Shown in pieces: positions 5,928 through 13,037 of a stretch of DNA of 15,947 nt. The translations under genes and the position numbers were made by a program. Within the stretch, counting starts at the first letter, position 1, and each line of letters opens with the position of its first letter. Under the pieces are notes generated by a model, which was given only the letters and a program-made list of their open reading frames with translations, was not told the origin of the DNA and searched no databases. Source of the DNA: JBHIET01 sp046760785 (GTDB lineage Bacteria > Chloroflexota > Anaerolineae > B4-G1); the NCBI GenBank assembly GCA_046760785.1, contig JBHIET010000078.1, forward strand, positions 1 through 15,947, written 5' to 3'.

Positions 5928-6563
5928 TCATCGCTTTTGCGCGACGACCAACATCACCTCACTGCGTCCGACCCGTTCCCACACAGTACGTGGAGCGAAA
6001 CCTGCCTCTACCAATATCGCCTCACTGCCGCCGGGAACCGGCTCCCCCTGCCCCGTCACCCCATAAAGCCAGCCGATGAAACGGGAGAACGGGTCGTGCT
6101 CACTCAGGCGGGCCCAGGCCACAACGACCAGCCGCCCATCCGGCTGTAGAACACGCGCCGTCTCCCGTAACGTGGCAGAGTCCAGGATGAACTCCGTGGG
6201 AAAGGTAGCGACGGCGCTGTCGAAACATCCGTCGCAGAAGGGGAGCGTCTGCGCACGAGCACGCACCAGGGGGACGGACAGTCCGGCCCCTCTCAACCGC
6301 CGCCACGCCAGACGGCCCATATACGGCGAAAGGTCAAGTCCCACCGGGGCCAGGCCCCGTTCTACCATCGCCACCAGCAGGTGACCGGGGCCGTGGGCCA
6401 GTTCCAGCACCCGCTCTCCTCGCAGGTATCCAATCGCCGTGCGTCCCCACGCCTCCCACCGCCCCAGCGACACCATCCAGGCCACCAGATCGTAGGTCCA
6501 GGCGAACTGGTTGTAGAGCAGGCAGAAGGAGAATCGCAGAAAGGTCCACCACAGGCGGCGCAT
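5928..6563 (-). CDS. Class I SAM-dependent methyltransferase (Methyltransf_11/UbiE-like)
   Basis: From the preferred start the protein is 211 residues. The N-terminal region (about 5-35) is aromatic and hydrophobic (FLRFSFCLLYNQFAWTYDLVAWM) and may contact membrane or lipid substrate. Motif I is VLELAHGPGHLL (about 52-63; AHGPG replaces the usual GxGxG), the acidic ribose-binding residue is in GLDLSP (D77), then LPFCDGCFDSAVATFP (108-122) and the LRETARVLQPDGRLVVV strand. The substrate cannot be deduced; N-, O- or C-methylation of a small or lipid-like molecule is likely for this subfamily. The frame is open to 6629, but ATG 6563 has SD GAGGGG 5-6 nt upstream, and the earlier start would place the hairpin at 6582-6613 inside the gene. 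Convergent with the gene at 5404-5910. Confidence 0.88.
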   Translation of the reverse strand: MRRLWWTFLRFSFCLLYNQFAWTYDLVAWMVSLGRWEAWGRTAIGYLRGERVLELAHGPGHLLVAMVERGLAPVGLDLSPYMGRLAWRRLRGAGLSVPLVRARAQTLPFCDGCFDSAVATFPTEFILDSATLRETARVLQPDGRLVVVAWARLSEHDPFSRFIGWLYGVTGQGEPVPGGSEAILVEAGFAPRTVWERVGRSEVMLVVAQKR

Positions 6564-6581
6564 TACACCCCTCACGAGCGA

Positions 6582-6613
6582 ACACCCCCGCCGCGTCGCT
6601 ACGGCGAGGGTGT
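6582..6613 (-). terminator. 12 bp hairpin between the two-TM protein and methyltransferase genes
   Basis: ACACCCCCGCCG (6582-6593) and CGGCGAGGGTGT (6602-6613) pair along 12 bp with one mismatch on this strand (a G-U wobble in the minus-strand RNA), loop 8 nt. It lies 37 nt after the stop of the 7720 gene and about 19 nt before the methyltransferase ATG. No T-tract follows in the minus direction, so it is either a terminator of another type, an mRNA stabiliser, or a 5'-leader structure affecting translation. Confidence 0.5.
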
Positions 6614-6649
6614 CTATCTCACGACCCACGCTAGAGCCGCTCCAAGAAT

Positions 6650-7720
6650 CTACAGGGTAGGTGGCATGACAGGGGCACCGGCCTGATCAACTGGCTGTGC
6701 CCCCTCCTGCCCCGGCTTGACCCAGGCTGCCAGGTCCACCGTCAGTCTCTCGAAGAAACTATTGAGTGGCAGATTCCCCACCCCGTACGCCGCTTCCACG
6801 ACGCGCGCCTGCACACGCAGCGTCTTCGTCTCCAAGATCAAGTCGCTTCCCACCTCGGCCAACAACGGCTCTCCCTTGGGTGCCAACTTGGCGCGCAGCG
6901 CCTCGTCGTAGAAGGCGTATTCCGACATCAGCACTGTGGTCACGGTGCGAATATCGTTCTTATCGAACAGCCAGACCTCGAAAGCGGTGACTTTGTTGGG
7001 TGCGCCGACGCCGATGGTCTCTGAGATACCCACGCCGCACTCGCCCATAAACTCGCCGCTCTCTAATTCAATACTGAACGAGGGATCATAGTGATCATCC
7101 CCCAGCGTATAGGTGGTGACAAACTGGGCCAGCGGTGGACCTTCGGCCCCCCAGGAGACTCGTTCAGAGGGAAGAAACCCTTCGGCTACCCCCTCCCGCC
7201 GTGCTGCCTCAGGCTTAACTGATGGCCTGCGCAAACGGCTGACGAGGATCCATGCCCCTGCCACGACCGCCAACGTCAACGCGGCAGCCCCACAAACCAT
7301 CGCCACCGGACGCAGCCTCACCCAGAAACTTGCCTCTGGCTCTGTGGGAGTGACTTCCACGAGTGCGGCTTCCAGGTCTTCCGCCAGAGCCCGCAGGTTG
7401 ATTGCCTCCTGACCACCGCGCTCCTGCGCCAGTCCCTCCAACACCTCAGCAAGTTGACCTTCCTTCCAGAACTGCACACCCAGCTTGTCGTACGCCCATC
7501 CCACGTCACCGGTAGCCGTATATTGCTCGGCCACCCAGAGGACATAGTCACTCTGAAAATCAGGGCGTAGATTGCCGGGCGTGGAATTGGTCCACTCAAC
7601 CGGCCACCACCACCAGCCAATGGCAAGCCCCAGCAGCAGCCCCACCACTGCACCAATGGTCAGCGCCACCGAGGCTTTGTGCTGCTGAACGAATTGAAGG
7701 AGTTGCAGGATTGCGTTCAT
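6650..7720 (-). CDS. Hypothetical membrane protein with two transmembrane segments
   Basis: I do not recognise a named family. From ATG 7720 (SD GAGGGGACT just upstream) it has 356 residues. TM1 is about 19-38 (VALTIGAVVGLLLGLAIGWWWW). A helical segment of about 100 residues follows, with LRPDFQSDYVLWVAEQY and TGDVGWAYDKL, resembling a short repeat-like bundle. TM2 is about 139-161. A soluble C-terminal domain (about 180-330) is beta-rich (TYTLGDDHYDPSFSIE, AFEVWLFDKNDIRTVTTVLMSEYAFYDE, LILETKTLRVQARVVE). The N- and C-terminal parts probably lie on the same side. The architecture looks lineage-specific. An upstream in-frame TTG at 7756 was not chosen because it lacks an SD. It is followed after 86 nt by the methyltransferase gene. 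Confidence 0.8.
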   Translation of the reverse strand: MNAILQLLQFVQQHKASVALTIGAVVGLLLGLAIGWWWWPVEWTNSTPGNLRPDFQSDYVLWVAEQYTATGDVGWAYDKLGVQFWKEGQLAEVLEGLAQERGGQEAINLRALAEDLEAALVEVTPTEPEASFWVRLRPVAMVCGAAALTLAVVAGAWILVSRLRRPSVKPEAARREGVAEGFLPSERVSWGAEGPPLAQFVTTYTLGDDHYDPSFSIELESGEFMGECGVGISETIGVGAPNKVTAFEVWLFDKNDIRTVTTVLMSEYAFYDEALRAKLAPKGEPLLAEVGSDLILETKTLRVQARVVEAAYGVGNLPLNSFFERLTVDLAAWVKPGQEGAQPVDQAGAPVMPPTL

Positions 7721-7801
7721 CTCAGTCCCCTCTTGGCCTGTGTGCTTTGTAGTCAAGTGCTACTATGGACCGCTGTGCCACAAAGGCTATTGATACACGC
7801 T

Positions 7802-7818
7802 TACTTTACCATAAAGTA
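7802..7818. promoter_or_regulatory. A/T-rich 7 bp perfect palindrome between xerC and the 7720 gene
   Basis: TACTTTA-CCA-TAAAGTA is a perfect inverted repeat in a GC-rich setting, 4 bp past the xerC stop. It could be an operator for the downstream minus-strand gene or a weak terminator (no T-tract). The function is a guess; only the symmetry is seen. Confidence 0.35.
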
Positions 7819-7822
7819 GCAT

Positions 7823-8728
7823 CTAGGGCAAATCCGAGGTGTCAGCCCGTGGATGTGCCCGCATGTAGACCTCCCGCGCCCGGCTTTGACTGACATGGGT
7901 ATAGATTTGGGTCGTGGCGAGATTGGCGTGCCCCAGCAACTCCTGCACGACGCGCAGGTCAGCGCCGCCATCCAAGAGATGTGTGGCAAAGGAATGGCGC
8001 AGAATATGGGGAGAGACGGGAGCGCGGATACCCGCCTCCTTGCCCGCCTTGCTGAGCATCAGCGCCACCCCTCGCGCCGTCAGACGACCGCCTCGGTGGT
8101 TGAGCCACAATGCGCTGGTCGGTTGCTTTCGCAGCAACGCGGGCCGCCCTGCCTCCAGATACGCCCGCACTGCCCGCACCGCCTGCCGTCCCAGCAGTCC
8201 GATGCGCTCTTTGCTCCCCTTGCCCATCACGCGCACGCAGGCCTGTGCCAGGTCCACGTCTGCCACGTCCAGGCCCACCAACTCGCTGACCCGCAGGCCA
8301 GCCGCGTATAGCACCTCGATGATAGCGCGGTCGCGCAAGCCCAGGGGGGTGGACGTGTCGGGAACTGCCAGCAGTGCCTCTACCTCGGCGACCGTCAGGT
8401 AGTGTGGCAGCCGTTTGGGGATGCGAGGGGCGCTGATCAAACGGAAAGGGTTGCGCTCCAGCACCTCCTCCCGCACCAGGAAGTCGCCGAAGGAACGCAG
8501 TTCCGCCACGCGACGCGCAATGCTGGCCTTGACGTAGCCAGCCCTGCCCAGTTCCGCCAAGTAACTCCGCAGCAGCGAGCGGTCTACCTGCTCCAGTGAG
8601 CCCACTCTCTGTGCCCGACAGTAGCCCAGGAACTGGCCAATGTCGTTGCCGTAGTTCTTGATAGTGTAAGGAGAGGAGTTCCGGCCCGCCTGCAGATAGG
8701 TCAGAAACCGCTCCAGCAGCCTCTCCAT
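7823..8728 (-). CDS. xerC: XerC/XerD-type tyrosine recombinase
   Basis: A full-length 301-residue recombinase, typical of Xer proteins. The N-terminal SAM-like core-binding domain is about 3-90 (FLTYLQAGRNSSPYTIKNY). The catalytic domain is about 108-290 with all expected residues: R146 (AAGLRVSEL), K170/K173 (GKGSKER), H241 and R244 (SPHILRHSFATHLL), H267 (LLGHANLATT) and nucleophile Y276 (TQIYTHVS). The AHPRA tail is Xer-like. Role: strand exchange at dif to resolve chromosome dimers at division. XerC versus XerD cannot be settled from sequence; the symbol rests on the topA-xerC order known in other bacteria. The frame is open upstream to 8983, but that part overlaps topA; ATG 8728 is 13 nt after the topA stop, so the two are probably co-transcribed. 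The SD is weak, suggesting translational coupling. Confidence 0.93.
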   Translation of the reverse strand: MERLLERFLTYLQAGRNSSPYTIKNYGNDIGQFLGYCRAQRVGSLEQVDRSLLRSYLAELGRAGYVKASIARRVAELRSFGDFLVREEVLERNPFRLISAPRIPKRLPHYLTVAEVEALLAVPDTSTPLGLRDRAIIEVLYAAGLRVSELVGLDVADVDLAQACVRVMGKGSKERIGLLGRQAVRAVRAYLEAGRPALLRKQPTSALWLNHRGGRLTARGVALMLSKAGKEAGIRAPVSPHILRHSFATHLLDGGADLRVVQELLGHANLATTQIYTHVSQSRAREVYMRAHPRADTSDLP

Positions 8729-8741
8729 ATCCGTAGTCCGA

Positions 8742-11156
8742 TTACGCCACTGTTGGCTCGGTCTGCACTTGCGGCAGGCTGGCGATCTCGAACTCCTCCT
8801 CACAGGCGATACACTTGGCCCACCCCTGGCGTGCCTCGGTGAGCAATCCGCCACACTCGGGACACGGCTGGCGCAGAGGTCGCTTCCACACGGCGAATTT
8901 ACACGACTCCTCGTCGTCGTTCCGGAAGTTGGCACAACTGTAAAACGTGCGCCCGCGCCGCGTCCGTTTCTCCACCAGATCACCGCCGCACTCCGGGCAT
9001 TTAGCTCCAGTCTTGATCAGGATTGGTTGGCGGTGACGGCAGTTGGGAAAGTTACTACAGCCGATAAACTTGCCAAACCGCCCGTACTTGTAGATCAGCG
9101 GATGACCACACTGTGGACATAGTTCACCCGTTGGATCGTTGCCCATCTGGACGGTGGGCATCCTCTCGTGCGCTTGATCCAGCGTCGCGGAGAAGGGATC
9201 GTAGAAGTCGTGCAGCACAGGCACCCACTCTCGCTTGCCGCTGGCGATCAGGTCCAAATCCTCCTCCATCTGGGCCGTGAAGCCGACGTCAATGTAGTCC
9301 GGGAAATACTCGACCAGCAGGTCGTTAACGATGATTCCCACCTCGGTGGGGTACAGTCGCCCATCGCGTCGCTCGACGTATCCTCGTTGCTGGATGGTGG
9401 ACATGATCGGGGCGTAAGTGCTGGGGCGACCGATGCCGTACTCCTCCAGCGCCCGCACCAGGGTTGCCTCGCTGTAGCGTGGAGGAGGCTGGGTAAAGTG
9501 TTGCTCCGGCAGCAACTGCACCAGGTCGAGCAGTTCGTCTACCGTCAGCGGCGGAATCTCCTCCCGCTTGCGCTCCTCCTCGGCTTTGGCGTCCTCGTCC
9601 TGCGCCTCCTCGTACACGGCCAGGAAACCCTTGAAGCGCAGGCTGGAGCCGCTGGCGCGGAAGAGGCACCCCACCTCTGCCCCCTGGCCCCCTTCCTCTC
9701 CCCGCAGCGGGGAGTGGAAGGGGGTTGGGGGATGGGGAGGGGTGGCCAGAATCTCCACAGCGATGGTGTCGTACACCGCTGGTGCCATCTGGCTGGCGAC
9801 GAAGCGCCGCCAGATCAGTTGATACAGCCGATACTGGTTCCGATCCAGGAATGGCTTGAGGGACTCGGGTGTGCGGAAGACACTAGTGGGGCGGATGGCC
9901 TCGTGGGCCTCCTGGGCTCCCTTGGCCTTCGTCTTGTATTTCGGCGGCTTGCCCGGCATGAACTTCTCGCCGTACCTCTCCTTGATGAACCTCCTCGTCT
10001 CTGCCTGCGCCTGCTCGGCCACGTTGGTGCTGTCGGTACGCATATACGTGATCAGGCCGACCGACCCATCCCCCAGGTCTATCCCTTCATACAATTGCTG
10101 GGCGAAGCGCATCGTGCGCCGGGCCGTGAAACTCAGCCGCCGCGAGGCCTCCTGCTGCATCGTGCTGGTGATGAACGGAGGCGCGGGCCGGCGTCGCCGC
10201 TGCCCCTCCTTCACCTTTGCTACGGTGTAGACAGCCTTCTCCAGTTCGGCCACGACGGCCTGGACGTCGGCCTCACTGTGGAGCTCCAGCTCTTCCCCGC
10301 GAATGCGGTGCAGCCTGGCGATGAAGCTGCGCGGCTCCTTTTCCTGTTTGGCCAACTCCGCTTCGATAGACCAGTACTCAACCGGCACGAAGGCTTCGAT
10401 CTCCCGCTCCCGTTCAACCACCAGCCGCACGGCCACCGACTGCACCCGTCCGGCCGAAAGCCCACGCCGCCCCATCTTGTCGCGCAGCAGAGGACTGAGC
10501 GTGTAGCCGACGATGCGGTCGAGGATGCGCCGCGCCTGCTGCGCCTCCACCCGTTGCATGTCAATCTTGCGCGGGTGGGCGAAGGCGTGCTCGATGGCGT
10601 CGCCCGTGATCTCGTGAAACTCGACTCGCTTCACAGGTCGCCGCCCGATGGCCGACTTGAGCGCCTGGAGCAGGTGCCAGGAGATGGCTTCACCCTCGCG
10701 ATCCGGGTCGGTCGCCAGGTAAATCTCGGACGAGTTCTTGACCTCCGCCCGCAGTTCCCGCACCACGTCCTTGCGCTTGGCGGGGACGATGTAATGGGGC
10801 TCGAAATCGTTCTCAATGTCCACCCCCATCCGATTGGAGGGCAGGTCGCGCACGTGCCCCACCGAGGCCCGCACCGTGTACTTCTTTCCCAGAAAACGAC
10901 CTACCGTGCGCGCCTTGGCCGGGGATTCGACGATCACCATCTTCGGCTTCTTTGCCAGCTCGGTTCTGGTCTTTGACACAACCGCATGCTCGTCGGGATC
11001 GAGACCCTCGTGGGCCGGGGTATGGCCCATCCTGAACATTTTCGTGCCACACACCGGGCACACACCTTGCGTGGCCGGCGTCCCCTTGCCGGTGAACACC
11101 GGCTGAGGGTCTTTCATCTCGCGTTTGGTTTTGCACTTCACACAATAGGCTTGCAT
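8742..11156 (-). CDS. topA: DNA topoisomerase I (type IA) with N-terminal zinc domain and a palindrome-coded insertion
   Basis: Relaxes negative supercoils through a 5'-phosphotyrosine link. From ATG 11156 (SD GAGGT) it has 804 residues. A DUF5679-like zinc module is at about 1-45 (CVKC...CPVCG), unusual at this end. Toprim is about 72-185 (VIVESPAK with E77; TDPDREGE with D150, D152, E154). The core carries the catalytic tyrosine Y371 in GLITYMRTDS, and EAHEAIRPT. Three C-terminal zinc ribbons start CPQCG, CPECGGDL and CPECGGLL, the last two ending in CANF...C and CIACEEEF. Residues about 472-496 (TPPHPPTPFH...) form an extra segment between AVEILA and CLFRASGS, where other TopA proteins have only a few residues; it is coded by the palindrome at 9666-9748. 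Followed by xerC. A start at 11177 (MMKSEVF) is possible but less likely. Confidence 0.96.
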   Translation of the reverse strand: MQAYCVKCKTKREMKDPQPVFTGKGTPATQGVCPVCGTKMFRMGHTPAHEGLDPDEHAVVSKTRTELAKKPKMVIVESPAKARTVGRFLGKKYTVRASVGHVRDLPSNRMGVDIENDFEPHYIVPAKRKDVVRELRAEVKNSSEIYLATDPDREGEAISWHLLQALKSAIGRRPVKRVEFHEITGDAIEHAFAHPRKIDMQRVEAQQARRILDRIVGYTLSPLLRDKMGRRGLSAGRVQSVAVRLVVEREREIEAFVPVEYWSIEAELAKQEKEPRSFIARLHRIRGEELELHSEADVQAVVAELEKAVYTVAKVKEGQRRRRPAPPFITSTMQQEASRRLSFTARRTMRFAQQLYEGIDLGDGSVGLITYMRTDSTNVAEQAQAETRRFIKERYGEKFMPGKPPKYKTKAKGAQEAHEAIRPTSVFRTPESLKPFLDRNQYRLYQLIWRRFVASQMAPAVYDTIAVEILATPPHPPTPFHSPLRGEEGGQGAEVGCLFRASGSSLRFKGFLAVYEEAQDEDAKAEEERKREEIPPLTVDELLDLVQLLPEQHFTQPPPRYSEATLVRALEEYGIGRPSTYAPIMSTIQQRGYVERRDGRLYPTEVGIIVNDLLVEYFPDYIDVGFTAQMEEDLDLIASGKREWVPVLHDFYDPFSATLDQAHERMPTVQMGNDPTGELCPQCGHPLIYKYGRFGKFIGCSNFPNCRHRQPILIKTGAKCPECGGDLVEKRTRRGRTFYSCANFRNDDEESCKFAVWKRPLRQPCPECGGLLTEARQGWAKCIACEEEFEIASLPQVQTEPTVA
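9666..9748. repeat. GC-rich palindromic element inserted in frame in topA
   Basis: The core inverted repeat is 9680-9731: CCCCC-TGG-CCCCCTTCC-T-CTCCCCG, a CAG spacer, then the near-exact complement ending in GGGGGTTGGGGG. Weaker symmetry continues out to CACCCC near 9667 and GGGGTG near 9740. It keeps the topA frame open and codes a Pro/His/Gly-rich loop. Its composition is unlike the flanking coding sequence. It resembles palindromic elements that invade genes in other bacteria (for example Rickettsia RPEs). Confidence 0.7.
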
Positions 11157-11210
11157 AAATACCTCGCTTTTCATCATTGATTTTCTGCGGTAGCGTAACC
11201 CTGTAGCTCC

Positions 11211-11648
11211 TCAGTCAGCAGGCTTGAGATGTTTTATGGCCTGCTCAATTGCCCGTTCAGCTTCAGCATAGTTACCAGCCTGCGTAAGCTCCCAACACAA
11301 GTCGCAGTAACGCGCAGAGGTTTCAGTGGCCTTTCCATCAAGCCGCCCCCAATTGTACGCGGAGTACTTCTTAGACAGGCTCCATGCCTCCTCGCTGCCA
11401 AGGACAAAGACGACTCTGTTCTCTTGATCGGAATCGAAACAACAACCCGGACAGGAAAGGTGACTGGTCACACGCTCACGCCGTTTAATCTGCGTCACCT
11501 GGTCGGTGAACGCCGACATCGCCACATAGCAGATCGGTCCTCTTACAGCACGGGCAACCGTCCCATCAATGATAATCTCGTCACCCATTTGATGACCTGC
11601 AGGGCACTCCCCCAAAATCCTAGTCGGGCTTGCCAATACCTTCGTCAC
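11211..11648 (-). CDS. TIGR04076-like small cysteine protein with C-terminal helical extension
   Basis: A 145-residue protein. Its N-terminal part has the TIGR04076-like pattern: a beta strand, GECPAGHQMGDEIII, a cysteine in PICYVAMSAFTDQV, then a basic stretch and SCPGCCFDSDQENRVVFVLG. It is clearly homologous to the protein coded just upstream. The extra tail of about 60 residues (ARYCDLCWELTQAGNYAEAERAIEQAIKHL) contains a CxxC and a TPR-like helix pair. The biochemical function of the family is unknown; the conserved cysteines suggest metal binding or redox chemistry (inference). The start is GTG at 11648 with GGAGG 7 nt upstream, inside the end of the preceding gene (29 bp overlap), so translation is likely coupled. 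topA follows after 54 nt. Confidence 0.75.
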   Translation of the reverse strand: MTKVLASPTRILGECPAGHQMGDEIIIDGTVARAVRGPICYVAMSAFTDQVTQIKRRERVTSHLSCPGCCFDSDQENRVVFVLGSEEAWSLSKKYSAYNWGRLDGKATETSARYCDLCWELTQAGNYAEAERAIEQAIKHLKPAD

Positions 11649-11925
11649 GATATTCCTCCATCACCACGCTGAAGGTAACGTTCCCACCAAGCCCCGTGGC
11701 CGGGTCGGGGCACGAGGCGAGGGCTTTCTCCCTTGGCCTGATACGGCACATATTGGCAAGAACAGCATTGAGTGCCCAAATACAGAGAGTATCCGACTGT
11801 TCCTTGTCAATGCAAGCAGTATCGTGGTTAATGATGACTCTATCACCTATTTGGTAACCCGCATTGCAGGTACCGGTGACTTGCACGACGGTTGCAATAG
11901 TCCTTTTCCGTATCGCTGTGTTCAC
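11620..11925 (-). CDS. TIGR04076-like small cysteine protein
   Basis: A 101-residue protein, about the usual size for the TIGR04076 family. Visible features: TVVQVTGTCNAGYQIGDRVII, then LCIWALNAVLANMCRI, then LASCPDPATGLGGNVTFSVVME. The C-x-A-G-x-x-x-G-D motif, the Cys-Trp-Ala helix and the SCPDP near the end match the paralogue coded next to it. Function unknown. The GTG start at 11925 has GAGGAG 6 nt upstream and overlaps the TGA stop of the upstream manC-like gene (GTGA), so it belongs to the same operon. Its 3' end overlaps the next gene by 29 bp in another frame. Confidence 0.75.
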   Translation of the reverse strand: MNTAIRKRTIATVVQVTGTCNAGYQIGDRVIINHDTACIDKEQSDTLCIWALNAVLANMCRIRPREKALASCPDPATGLGGNVTFSVVMEEYRDEGIGKPD

Positions 11926-12995
11926 ACGTATTCTCCTCGGTTCTCACGCCCCAGGCGGTGCACAACCGTCCGCACCTCTTGCTCCCGCTCTCTGGGGCAG
12001 ACCAGCAAGGCATCCTCCGTATCCACGATCACCATCCCTTCTAGTCCGATGGTGGCGATGAGCCGCTTCCCGCCAAAGACCAGCGTATTGCGCGTATCAA
12101 TTCCCATATGCGGGCCGACGATTACATTCCCTTCTTCGTCGGATGGCAGCAGCTCCAGGAGACTGGCCCAACTGCCCACGTCCGACCAACCGATGTCCAC
12201 CGGAATGACGACCACGTCTTCGGCTCCCTCCATCACTCCGTAGTCAATCGCTTGCCTGGCAACCTGAGGCCAGATGCGATTCAACGTCGGCTTATATCCG
12301 GCGGTCCCCAGCGTCGCCTCCACCTCCGCCAGTTGTATGTAGAACTCCGGCATCTGGCGCTGGAACTCCTCCAGGATGCGGTCCACGCGCCAGACGAACA
12401 TGCCGCTGTTCCACGAATAATCCCCGCTCTCCACCATGTGAAGCGCCGTCTCCTGGCTCGGTTTCTCAGTGAACCGCTCGGCGCGGAAGACCGGAAAGCC
12501 CTCCACCGTGCCCAGGCTCTCCCCCTGCTTGATGTATCCGTAACCGGTTGAGGGAGACGTGGGCGTGATTCCCAGCGTGACCAGATGGCCTTCTTCGGCG
12601 ACCTGGGCCGCGGCGGTCAGCACTTGGCGGAAGCGTGCCACTTCGCTGATGAAGTGATCGGCGGTGAGCACTGCCATAATCGCTTCCGGGTCCTGCCGGC
12701 GCAGGTGGATCGCCCCCAATCCGATGGCGGGAGCCGTGCCACGGCCCTCCGGCTCAACGATGAAGTTCTTCAGCGGCACTTCCAACGCCTGCACTTCTAG
12801 AGACGCGACGTGCTCGACACCCGTGACGACGAGTATCTGCTCCGGTTGGAAAAGGGGCGCAATTCGATCCACCGCGTGCTCGAACATGGTGCGCTCCCCC
12901 ACCAGCTTGAGCGACTGCTTGGGACGATCTCGCCGGCTGAGAGGCCACAATCGCGTCCCAACCCCCCCGGCCATAATCAACGCGTGGAAAGCCAT
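11922..12995 (-). CDS. manC: Mannose-1-phosphate guanylyltransferase (GDP-mannose pyrophosphorylase)
   Basis: Makes GDP-mannose from mannose-1-phosphate and GTP in the cytosol. The 357 residues hold the nucleotidyltransferase fold: the signature GGVGTRLWPLSRRDRPKQ (10-27), EPEGRGTAPA (81-90), TADHFI (111-116, metal-binding D113), GYGYIKQGE (151-159), FTEKPS (175-180), WNSGMFVW (195-202) and GWSDVGSW (269-276). The length matches single-domain enzymes without the phosphomannose isomerase cupin domain found in bifunctional ManC. GDP-mannose feeds glycan, glycolipid or mannosylglycerate synthesis; which one is not shown here. ATG at 12995 has AGGAGG 5 nt upstream. The gap from dprA is only 42 nt; the gap contains TTGCAAG-type short repeats. 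Its stop overlaps the next gene start. Confidence 0.95.
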   Translation of the reverse strand: MAFHALIMAGGVGTRLWPLSRRDRPKQSLKLVGERTMFEHAVDRIAPLFQPEQILVVTGVEHVASLEVQALEVPLKNFIVEPEGRGTAPAIGLGAIHLRRQDPEAIMAVLTADHFISEVARFRQVLTAAAQVAEEGHLVTLGITPTSPSTGYGYIKQGESLGTVEGFPVFRAERFTEKPSQETALHMVESGDYSWNSGMFVWRVDRILEEFQRQMPEFYIQLAEVEATLGTAGYKPTLNRIWPQVARQAIDYGVMEGAEDVVVIPVDIGWSDVGSWASLLELLPSDEEGNVIVGPHMGIDTRNTLVFGGKRLIATIGLEGMVIVDTEDALLVCPREREQEVRTVVHRLGRENRGEYV

Positions 12996-13037
12996 CCCAT
13001 CCTCCTACTTGCAGACTTGCAAACCTGCAACTCCTCA

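Noticed and set aside
6564..6629. Longer methyltransferase start at 6629
   Set aside because: No SD there, and it would place the 6582-6613 hairpin within the coding region; ATG 6563 has a good SD.
8729..8983. N-terminal extension of XerC
   Set aside because: This part overlaps the zinc-ribbon codons of topA, and the sequence has no Xer character before MERLLERF.
9168..10976. 602-residue plus-strand open frame
   Set aside because: It lies wholly opposite topA, has no recognisable domain, and is a GC-rich shadow frame.
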